A stretch of 5,938 nucleotides of DNA, from contig CASBQJ010000242.1 of assembly GCA_949127705.1 (NCBI GenBank), positions 1-5,938 on the forward strand. Direction: 5' to 3'. Shown piece by piece: positions 1 to 4,377 of the stretch (the stretch's first letter is position 1; the number at the start of each line of letters is the position of its first letter). The DNA is from Synechococcales cyanobacterium PMM_0085 (GTDB lineage Bacteria > Cyanobacteriota > Cyanobacteriia > Elainellales > Elainellaceae). The notes under the pieces are model-generated. The model was not told the origin of the DNA, searched no databases, and worked only from the letters and a program-made list of their open reading frames with translations. The position numbers and the translations under genes are program-made.

Positions 1-303
1 CAATGGGCCAACGATTGGATCGTCAACAGACCAGTGGAACTGCCCAAGGTTACAGGCCGCTCCAATCGAGAGTACGGGCAGCGGGTCGGGCAATCCTTTC
101 GGCGCATGGGGTTGCCGTGGGATGCCTATGATTTGCGCCACGCGTGGTGCGTTAGAGCCAGCGTGGTATACGGTATCCCGGTTGCGGTTGCGGCTCAAAT
201 GGCGGGACACTCGGCGCAAGTGCATACCCGGATCTACTCGCGCTGGATTCGGGATGACCAAGCACAGCAGGTTTATTGTCGGCTCGTCTTGGGCGAGAAG
301 TGA
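1..303 (+). CDS. Tyrosine recombinase/phage-type integrase, C-terminal part (5' end outside window)
   Basis: The frame is open from the first base, so the gene is cut by the window edge. About 100 codons remain, ending in TGA at 301-303; the GTG at 34 is probably internal. The fragment carries the end of a tyrosine recombinase catalytic domain. The second catalytic arginine is in the YDLRH motif (Arg codon 136-138), followed by the GH box (AGHS, around 202-213) and the nucleophile tyrosine in RIYSRW (Tyr codon 235-237). The usual HxxR histidine is tyrosine here (YDLR), a change I believe is tolerated in some integrases. The first catalytic arginine would lie upstream. Such enzymes cut and rejoin DNA through a 3'-phosphotyrosine link, for example to integrate or excise mobile elements. 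No attachment site was recognised. The tnpB-associated repeats start immediately after the stop codon. The family call is secure; the specific element is unknown. Confidence 0.85.
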   Translation, partial: QWANDWIVNRPVELPKVTGRSNREYGQRVGQSFRRMGLPWDAYDLRHAWCVRASVVYGIPVAVAAQMAGHSAQVHTRIYSRWIRDDQAQQVYCRLVLGEK

Positions 304-329
304 TTTGACGCTTTGCCACAGGACTTGCC
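304..329 (-). repeat. Arm of an imperfect inverted repeat flanking the tnpB element
   Basis: Read on the minus strand from 329 to 304, this segment matches the plus strand at 1643-1671. The shared blocks, in order, are CAAGTC, TGTGGCAA, GC, TCAA and TC, with one 2-bp gap and a few substitutions. It begins directly after the integrase stop codon. The arms may be the ends of a larger element or the halves of an older hairpin that tnpB entered. Confidence 0.55.
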
Positions 330-349
330 CACTAGCTCTTCCTATGGAG

Positions 350-500
350 TGAACTACCCGCCGCTCATTGCTACGCAATAGAGCACGGGCTTCCCAATTC
401 ATCGGGAGTTGCCGCCACGGTAGTAGACTTACGCCCATACCGCTTTGGTCTTACACTCCCTCCAAGGGCAGTATCGCTGGTTCCCAACGACAATATCCGC
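350..500 (-). ncRNA. Putative omega RNA (reRNA) of TnpB overlapping the 3' end of its gene; 5' limit unknown
   Basis: TnpB proteins bind an RNA made from the 3' end of their own gene and the element's right end; sequence just beyond the end serves as guide. Here a strong hairpin at 357-389 overlaps the last tnpB codons, the arrangement expected for such an RNA. If the end is at 349, the guide would start with TCCATAGGAAGAGCTAGTGG (minus strand 348-329). The 5' limit given is a placeholder based on typical lengths, not on a signal in the sequence. Confidence 0.35.
357..389 (-). repeat. Right-end hairpin of the tnpB element
   Basis: The stem has three blocks: CCCG (357-360) with CGGG (386-389), GCTC (363-366) with GAGC (381-384), and ATTGC (367-371) with GCAAT (375-379). 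The interior loop is 2 against 1 nt, one base (A380) is unpaired, and the terminal loop is TAC. The tnpB stop codon (373-371) falls at the tip of this hairpin. It is flanked by GGGAAGC on the gene side and GTAGTTCAC on the outer side (minus strand), a layout typical of right ends in this group. Confidence 0.65.
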
Positions 501-1579
501 AAGCCTTCATTCCTGATATTGATCGCCGCATTAGTGTCCCTATCGTGTCGCTGCCCGCAGTGAGGGCAGTCAAACATCCGGATCGACAGATCCATTTTTG
601 GCACGCGCAGTAATGTATTGGAGCAAAGATGCGATGAAGGGAAGAACCTGCCTACTTCCAGGTAAATCTTGCCTTCTTGCTCTGCCTTGTATTTGAGCAT
701 GGTGCAGAACGTTCCCCAACCCACATCGCTAATTGCTTTTGCGAGGGTGTGGTTCTGCACCATGTTCTTGACTGCCAGATGTTCCATCACTACAACTTGG
801 TTCTCGTTGACTATCTTGCGGGATAGCTTGTGAAGGTAATCTTCTCTCACTCTAGAGATTTTAGAATGCACACGCGCCAGCGCTTTTTTCGCTTTGCGAC
901 GGTTGCTAGTCGTCTTGTCCTTCTTGCGCGATAGCTTGCGCTGCTTCCGCTTCAGGTTGCGCTCATGCTTTTTAAGATGCCTGGGATTCTGATATTTTGA
1001 ACCGTCTGAAGTAACAGCAAAATCTGTCAGTCCCAAATCAATCCCAATCGCTTTACCTTCGCTACTGGCTTCAGGCTTTTCAATGCCATCCTCCATTAAC
1101 AAGGAAGCGTAGTAGCGCCCATCGGTCATTCTCGACAGTGTGACTGTCCTGAGGGTTCCAACAAGCTCACGATGCACCTTAGAGGCAACAGTTCCAAGTT
1201 TCCCTGGGAACTTGATTTCTTTATCGCTCAAAACCTTGACATTCTGAGGATAGTGAATTGACTGCCTGCCGTGGCGATTCTTGAATGTGGGATATCCAGT
1301 ACGACCATCAAAAAAGTTGATGAACGCCTGAGACAGATTCAATACTGATTGTTGAAGGCATTGGGAGTAGCATTCTTTGAGCCATTCATTCTCAACCTTC
1401 CAGACCGGGATTAACTTTTTCATGTCGTAAGCAGACAAACCCTTACCCGTCTCTTTGTAGGTCAATGACATGACCGCAAGAGACTGATTCCAAACCCAGC
1501 GAACATTCCCAAAAGCTTGAGCTAGATGAGATTGCTGCGAATCTGTCGGATAAATTCTGACCTTGACTGCTTTCAACAT
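371..1579 (-). CDS. tnpB: TnpB RNA-guided endonuclease (OrfB, IS200/IS605 group)
   Basis: The 402-residue product has about the usual length for TnpB. The N-terminus MLKAVKVRIYPT and the following helical region with VRWVWNQ match the family. The split RuvC nuclease is complete: Asp181 in IGIDLGL (RuvC-I), Glu266 in VVMEHLAV (RuvC-II) and Asp348 in DRDTNAAIN (RuvC-III). Between I and II lies a very basic helix (about 201-245). The zinc ribbon is incomplete: Cys338 and Cys341 (DCPHCG) are present, but the first knuckle reads C319-S-N-T322 where CxxC is usual. TnpB uses an omega RNA to cut DNA next to a short target-adjacent motif and helps the element persist after excision. The ATG at 1579 follows AAAGGA with almost no spacing; the next codon TTG would be better spaced but would drop one residue only. 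The reading frame is intact, so the gene could be active. Confidence 0.9.
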   Translation of the reverse strand: MLKAVKVRIYPTDSQQSHLAQAFGNVRWVWNQSLAVMSLTYKETGKGLSAYDMKKLIPVWKVENEWLKECYSQCLQQSVLNLSQAFINFFDGRTGYPTFKNRHGRQSIHYPQNVKVLSDKEIKFPGKLGTVASKVHRELVGTLRTVTLSRMTDGRYYASLLMEDGIEKPEASSEGKAIGIDLGLTDFAVTSDGSKYQNPRHLKKHERNLKRKQRKLSRKKDKTTSNRRKAKKALARVHSKISRVREDYLHKLSRKIVNENQVVVMEHLAVKNMVQNHTLAKAISDVGWGTFCTMLKYKAEQEGKIYLEVGRFFPSSHLCSNTLLRVPKMDLSIRMFDCPHCGQRHDRDTNAAINIRNEGLRILSLGTSDTALGGSVRPKRYGRKSTTVAATPDELGSPCSIA

Positions 1580-1642
1580 TCCTTTACTTTAACGCGCTTT
1601 GGTAACTGCGATAAGTACTTAAAGTGAAGTTTTGGATGGATG

Positions 1643-1671
1643 CCAAGTCTAGTGTGGCAATGCCTCAACTC
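1643..1671 (+). repeat. Second arm of the inverted repeat flanking tnpB
   Basis: Plus-strand counterpart of the arm at 304-329: CAAGTC, then TAG, then TGTGGCAA, GC, TCAA and TC in the same order. A short internal palindrome, TGCCA (1641-1645) and TGGCA (1655-1659), lies across the outer part. With the tnpB element removed, the two arms would face each other across a loop of a few tens of bases. Confidence 0.55.
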
Positions 1672-1711
1672 CCTACCTCCCTCGCCTTCGGCATAGGTCA
1701 GCAGAGGTTTC

Positions 1712-1771
1712 GGACTTGCCCTGCTCTCATCCCGACGCTCATCCGAAGCGGATAGATCGCGGGGCTTCCCA
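1712..1771 (-). repeat. Second right-end-like segment upstream of tnpB (relic or left-end structure)
   Basis: This segment repeats two 10-mers of the true right-end region in the same order and orientation: GGACTTGCCC (1712-1721, also 321-330) and GGGCTTCCCA (1762-1771, also 387-396). Between them is a hairpin of similar design: CCC (1731-1733) with GGG (1762-1764), CGC (1736-1738) with GCG (1759-1761), and ATCCG (1741-1745) with CGGAT (1749-1753) around an AAG loop. The hairpin sequence itself differs from that at 357-389. It could be the right end left by an earlier tnpB element of the same family, or part of this element's left end. Confidence 0.5.
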
Positions 1772-1787
1772 CGAGAAAGCTAAATTA

Positions 1788-1816
1788 AACCTCCAGCAAA
1801 ATGCCGGAGGTTTTTT
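1788..1816. terminator. Rho-independent terminator, probably bidirectional, downstream of ftsE
   Basis: The stem is AACCTCC (1788-1794) with GGAGGTT (1806-1812), plus GC (1796-1797) with GC (1803-1804). A single A-C mismatch separates the two, and the loop is AAAAT. On the plus strand the stem runs into six Ts (1811-1816). On the minus strand, the direction of ftsE, it is followed by TTTAATTT. It begins 10 bp past the ftsE stop codon, so it would end the ftsE transcript and shield ftsE from readthrough out of the mobile region. Confidence 0.8.
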
Positions 1817-1825
1817 GTCTCTTGC

Positions 1826-2602
1826 CTAACTAGGCACCTTGAATAGTCGCCCGTTACGTAATTCGACGACTGGATGGTTTGACATCCGCACCAGGCGATC
1901 GTCATGCGTGGTGACGATGACGGTAATGCCGACAGTATTCAGCTTCTTCAGGATTTTGATCACCTGCCAGGAGTTGTCCGCATCTAGATTGCCTGTGGGT
2001 TCGTCTGCTAACAAAATGGGAGGCGTGCTAACGATCGCCCGCGCAATGCTGACCCGCTGCTGCTCGCCGCCCGACAGTTCGTCGGGGAACCGATCGGCCT
2101 TATCGTGCAGTCCGACCATTTTGAGCGTTGGCAGCAGGCGACGGTGAATCTCTTTGCGGTTGAACCCCTGCGCCCACAGCACAAACGCGACATTCTCAGA
2201 CACTGTGCGCTTGGGAATTAGCTTGTAGTCTTGAAACACGATGCCAATCCGCCGCCGCAGCATGGAGAGGCGATCGCCCCGCAAGGTAGCCAAATCGAGA
2301 TCATTGACAATTACATCGCCCTGAGTGGGGCGCTCTGCACCATAGAGCAGCTTTAGTAACGTAGACTTGCCAGACCCAGACGGCCCAGTCACAAACAAAA
2401 AACTGCCCCGCTGCACATGCAGATTTACGTCAATCAGCGCCCGACTGCCGTTGGGGTAGACCATATTAACCTGCTGCAATTTCACAGCAAAGTTAGAGTC
2501 GCTCTGAGGCGGGTTGCCTGTGGTACCTTTCGCCCGACTAGAACTGGTAGCAGACGGGGTAGATGAGGCAGATGAAGTAGGGCGATCGCGAACTGAGGTC
2601 AT
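1826..2602 (-). CDS. ftsE: FtsE-like ABC transporter ATP-binding protein
   Basis: The 258-residue ATPase has every ABC motif: Walker A GPSGSGKST (73-81), Q-loop Gln124 in VFQDYKL, signature LSGGEQQR (176-183), Walker B ILLADE (196-201) and H-loop His233 in TTHDD. The text around the motifs (YPNGSRAL, FLFVTGPSGSGKSTLLKLLYG, RRRIGIVFQDYKL) is characteristic of FtsE. In the family, FtsE works with the membrane protein FtsX at the division site, where ATP hydrolysis controls cell-wall hydrolases. No ftsX lies next to it. The first 36 residues form a Ser/Thr/Pro-rich, probably disordered extension absent from short FtsE proteins; a GTG at codon 40 would give the standard length but has no visible ribosome site. 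The ATG at 2602 has only a weak AAGAG upstream. The gene follows the glycosyltransferase gene by 111 bp on the same strand and ends at a terminator. Confidence 0.9.
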   Translation of the reverse strand: MTSVRDRPTSSASSTPSATSSSRAKGTTGNPPQSDSNFAVKLQQVNMVYPNGSRALIDVNLHVQRGSFLFVTGPSGSGKSTLLKLLYGAERPTQGDVIVNDLDLATLRGDRLSMLRRRIGIVFQDYKLIPKRTVSENVAFVLWAQGFNRKEIHRRLLPTLKMVGLHDKADRFPDELSGGEQQRVSIARAIVSTPPILLADEPTGNLDADNSWQVIKILKKLNTVGITVIVTTHDDRLVRMSNHPVVELRNGRLFKVPS

Positions 2603-2642
2603 ACACTGCTCTTAACCAAAACGGCTTGAATCAAAATCAGTA

Positions 2643-2678
2643 GATGCGCTGACTTAAATAAATGCGCTGACTTAAATA
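2643..2678. repeat. 18-bp tandem repeat, two copies
   Basis: Copies at 2643-2660 and 2661-2678 share the core ATGCGCTGACTTAAATA and differ in one of 18 bases (the first). They lie upstream of ftsE, just beyond the 15-bp repeat array, so nearly half of the intergenic region consists of duplicated sequence. No known operator is recognised. Confidence 0.9.
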
Positions 2679-2682
2679 AAAT

Positions 2683-2727
2683 ATTAATTCAACACTTATT
2701 AATTCAACACTTATTAATTCAACACTC
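2683..2727. repeat. 15-bp tandem repeat, three copies, spanning the 3' end of the glycosyltransferase gene
   Basis: ATTAATTCAACACTT occurs at 2683-2697 and 2698-2712, and a third copy at 2713-2727 differs only in its last base. On the minus strand each copy reads GTG TTG AAT TAA (Val-Leu-Asn-stop), and because the unit is a multiple of three the stops stay in frame. The copy at 2713-2727 holds the true gene end. The others look like slippage or duplication products behind it. Each copy also contains TTGAAT, a possible -35 hexamer for ftsE: the middle copy (2707-2702) lies 15 nt from TAATAT (2686-2681) or 18 nt from TATTTT (2683-2678). That promoter role is a guess. Confidence 0.9.
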
Positions 2728-3505
2728 TTGTTACTACAGCCTTCCAAGCAAACTGGGGCAACACCAGCATCCGTCGCCAGCGCCATGGCTCTTGATAGAG
2801 CCGATAGACCCATTCCAGGTTGTTATCTCGTAACCAGCTAGGCGCGCGGGTTTTGGTGCCCGCCCAAATATCGAAGCTGCCACCGACCCCAATCCAAACG
2901 GCATGGGGGCAGAGGTGACGGTTTTCGGCAATCCATAACTCCTGCCGGGGTACACCGAGTCCAACCAAAATAATATTGGGTTGCAGTGTCTTCAGCATTT
3001 GTTGAAACTGAGGCTGCGCCTCAGCTGGCAGGTAGCCGTTTTGAGTGCCCACAATAGCGATCCCCGGCACGCGAGCTTGCCATGCCTGCGCCGCCGCCTC
3101 GCAGACACCCGGTGCCCCGCCATAGAAAAAGACAGAGTATGGAGAGGGAGAGTTCTGCGACTCCGCGTTGGGGTTGGCAGTGGCCGACTGAGCCAGCAGC
3201 GCCGCCGCCAGCTCAATTCCAGGGCAACGCTGCACGCGCTTACCCCGCAGCCCTAAATAAAACACAACCCCCGCTCCATCAGGAATGACCAGTTCTGCGT
3301 GCTGGATAATGGCAGCCAACACCGAATTACGCTCTCCTTGCATGGCCATTTCAGCATTCAGCGTCACGACATGAACCCCTTGCTGGTGCTGTAGCTGCTG
3401 GATTAGCCAGCCCAAATAATCGTCCATTAAATGGATCGGCAGACCCAAAACGGTTGCAGATTCAGGCAAGGTTTCGTCAGGCCGGCGCTCGACTAACTCA
3501 GGCAT
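2714..3505 (-). CDS. WecG/TagA/CpsF family glycosyltransferase (GT26)
   Basis: The 263-residue protein matches the family over its whole length. Landmarks are VTLNAEM (47-53), with the conserved Thr48 and Asn50; IPDGAGVVFYLGLRG (74-88), whose Asp76 corresponds to the proposed catalytic base of TagA enzymes; VFFYGGAPGV (125-134); LVGLGVPRQELWI (180-192); GVGGSFDIWAGTKTRAP (206-222); and a C-terminal NNLEWVYRLYQEPWRWRR (228-245). The family transfers ManNAc or ManNAcA (or related sugars) to lipid-linked GlcNAc, for cell-surface polysaccharides. The exact sugar cannot be read from the sequence. A short Asn/Ser/Pro-rich insertion (about 107-122) precedes the third motif and probably forms a loop. 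The basic C-terminal tail fits membrane contact. The ATG at 3505 has no strong ribosome site. ftsE follows on the same strand, possibly in one transcript, and no terminator is seen between them. Confidence 0.9.
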   Translation of the reverse strand: MPELVERRPDETLPESATVLGLPIHLMDDYLGWLIQQLQHQQGVHVVTLNAEMAMQGERNSVLAAIIQHAELVIPDGAGVVFYLGLRGKRVQRCPGIELAAALLAQSATANPNAESQNSPSPYSVFFYGGAPGVCEAAAQAWQARVPGIAIVGTQNGYLPAEAQPQFQQMLKTLQPNIILVGLGVPRQELWIAENRHLCPHAVWIGVGGSFDIWAGTKTRAPSWLRDNNLEWVYRLYQEPWRWRRMLVLPQFAWKAVVTRVLN

Positions 3506-3532
3506 AAAAAACTATTACCCCAAAGCCTTACA

Positions 3533-3570
3533 CCAATTCCAATACATTATGCAGGGCATTGGTAATTTGG
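3533..3570. promoter_or_regulatory. Imperfect inverted repeat in the divergent intergenic region
   Basis: CCAATTCCAAT (3533-3543) faces ATTGGTAATTTGG (3558-3570). The two are complementary apart from two single-base bulges, around a 14-nt loop. It sits between the glycosyltransferase gene (start 3505) and the pilin gene (start 3662), where a regulator or RNA structure could affect either. There is no T-tract, so it is not a terminator. No clear -35/-10 pair was found in this 156-bp region. Confidence 0.4.
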
Positions 3571-3661
3571 CACCAGGTTTGTTGAGAGAATTTCTTAAAT
3601 TTGTCGATACCGCCCCGCGATCGCCGGGAATTATAGGCTGAATCTTAGGGTCAGGGGCACT

Positions 3662-4261
3662 ATGCAGTTTCACACGCGATCGCACACCGTTTCATGGCAA
3701 CGTTGGGGGCAACGTCGGGGGCAACGGCTTGGATTAGGCCACCAGAAATCCCATATTGCCGGATTTACGCTATTAGAAATGGCTGTGGTGCTGGCCATTA
3801 TCGGCAGTTTGATGGCGATCGCCGCTCCAGCATGGCTAACCATTGCCGACCAGCGTCGTCTCACCTCCTCTCAAGACAAAGTAGTGCAGGCGATGCGGCT
3901 AGCTCAAAGCCGCGCCGAACAGCTCAGAGTCTCGTGGCAAACTAGCCTGCGGCAGGTCAACGGCACGGTGCAAGTGGCCACCCACCCTGTGGATGCATCA
4001 CCCGATTCAACCGACTGGGAAAATCTTGCAACTGGCATCGAGTTAGATGTTGCCGAAACTACTCTGCCCCAAACCAACGGCGTCTACCGAGTCCAGTTCA
4101 ACTATGCTGGCAGAGTTAACGGTCAACTCGGGCGATTTACCGTGAAAGGGAAACGAACGTCTCAGATGAAGCAATGTGTGGTCGTTTCTACCCTGCTGGG
4201 CGCAGTGCGCCGAGGCCAAAACCAGACCACCCCAGATTCAACCGGGCGGTACTGCTACTGA
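3662..4261 (+). CDS. GspH/FimT-like minor pilin or pseudopilin (prepilin-type N-terminal motif)
   Basis: The 199-residue product has a class III signal: a basic leader ending in Gly34, then FTLLEMAVVLAIIGSLMAIAAP (35-56), with Glu39 at position +5 of the mature protein. Prepilin peptidase would cut after Gly34 and the hydrophobic helix would pack into a pilus or type II secretion pseudopilus. The mature part is about 165 residues, mostly beta after the helix. It carries two C-terminal cysteines (Cys172 in QCVVVSTLLG and Cys198 in RYCY), which could form a disulfide as in other minor pilins. Length and layout fit GspH/FimT. The leader is unusually long, but no ATG, GTG or TTG lies between codon 1 and the cleavage site, and AGGGG (3653-3657) is 4 nt before the ATG. 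No other pilin gene is nearby, and no terminator follows. Confidence 0.85.
   Translation: MQFHTRSHTVSWQRWGQRRGQRLGLGHQKSHIAGFTLLEMAVVLAIIGSLMAIAAPAWLTIADQRRLTSSQDKVVQAMRLAQSRAEQLRVSWQTSLRQVNGTVQVATHPVDASPDSTDWENLATGIELDVAETTLPQTNGVYRVQFNYAGRVNGQLGRFTVKGKRTSQMKQCVVVSTLLGAVRRGQNQTTPDSTGRYCY
3696..3727 (+). repeat. 12-bp tandem repeat inside the prepilin leader, 2.7 copies
   Basis: GGCAACGTTGGG (3696-3707) and GGCAACGTCGGG (3708-3719) differ by one base and are followed by a partial copy, GGCAACGG (3720-3727). They encode the repeated QRWGQRRGQR part of the leader. As the unit is four codons, each copy adds four residues, which accounts for part of the long leader. Confidence 0.85.
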
Positions 4262-4283
4262 TGCAGTACGGCTACTGATATGA
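4250..4283 (+). repeat. Degenerate 17-bp duplication across the 3' end of the pilin gene
   Basis: TACTGCTACTGAT (from 4250) recurs as TACGGCTACTGAT (from 4267), 12 of 13 bases identical, with weaker similarity to the end of each 17-bp unit. The first copy holds the last codons and TGA stop of the pilin gene. The second lies downstream out of frame. Confidence 0.65.
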
Positions 4284-4309
4284 CCTACCATGACCTACCA
4301 TGACCTACC
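4280..4309 (+). repeat. 10-bp tandem repeat, three perfect copies
   Basis: ATGACCTACC occurs at 4280-4289, 4290-4299 and 4300-4309. The unit is close to one helical turn, so a DNA-binding protein would see all copies on the same face. It lies between the pilin stop codon and the NACHT gene. There are no spacers, so this is not a CRISPR array. Confidence 0.95.
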
Positions 4310-4319
4310 GGAAGAGCTA

Positions 4320-4357
4320 GGATGTTGCCATGAAGTAGCAAGTAGCACGCAGCATCC
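4320..4357 (+). promoter_or_regulatory. Stem-loop upstream of the NACHT gene
   Basis: GGATGTTGC (4320-4328) pairs with GCAGCATCC (4349-4357) over nine positions with one G-U wobble, around a 20-nt loop that contains AGTAGCA twice. It ends 8 nt before the ribosome binding site. There is no T-tract behind it. It could be a 5' leader structure or an operator palindrome; its function is unknown. Confidence 0.45.
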
Positions 4358-4365
4358 TAAATGCC

Positions 4366-4370
4366 AGGAG
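4366..4370 (+). promoter_or_regulatory. Ribosome binding site AGGAG for the NACHT gene
   Basis: AGGAG lies 7 nt before the GTG at 4378, an ideal distance. This decides the start, since the gene has no ATG near its beginning and no in-frame start codon is seen just upstream. Confidence 0.8.
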
Positions 4371-4377
4371 CATTACT

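Larger units (their letters stand above)
350..1623 (-). mobile_element. IS200/IS605-group (IS1341-type) element with tnpB only; ends approximate
   Basis: The element contains tnpB and no tnpA, so it would depend on a Y1 transposase supplied from elsewhere. Elements of this group lack terminal inverted repeats and target duplications, and they carry subterminal hairpins. The proposed right end lies just after the hairpin at 357-389, at the GTAGTTCAC sequence (minus strand, ending near 349). The proposed left end follows a TTCAC at 1628-1624 (minus strand), about 44 nt upstream of tnpB, and includes the perfect palindrome TAAGTACTTA at 1612-1621. TTCAC at both junctions fits the family rule that target site and right-end cleavage site resemble each other. 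The ends are inferred from pattern only. A wider element reaching to the flanking repeats near 304 and 1671, or to 1771, remains possible. Confidence 0.5.

Noticed and set aside
34..303. Complete small integrase-like protein starting at GTG 34
   Set aside because: The frame continues to the window edge without a stop, and the fragment lacks the first catalytic arginine, so it is the end of a longer gene.
368..613. Plus-strand open frame of 81 codons opposite tnpB
   Set aside because: It is antisense to the zinc-ribbon and C-terminal part of TnpB and shows no family features of its own.
4280..4309. Possible mini CRISPR array
   Set aside because: The three 10-bp units are directly adjacent without spacers, and no cas gene is present.
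4310..4320. GGAAGAGCTAG here equals part of the proposed TnpB guide (minus strand 342-332)
   Set aside because: Only 11 nt match, beginning at guide position 7, with no seed match and no TTCAC-like motif in front. Probably coincidence.
4320..4357. Terminator of the pilin gene
   Set aside because: The stem is followed by TAAATGCC, not a T-tract, and the loop of 20 nt is long for an intrinsic terminator.
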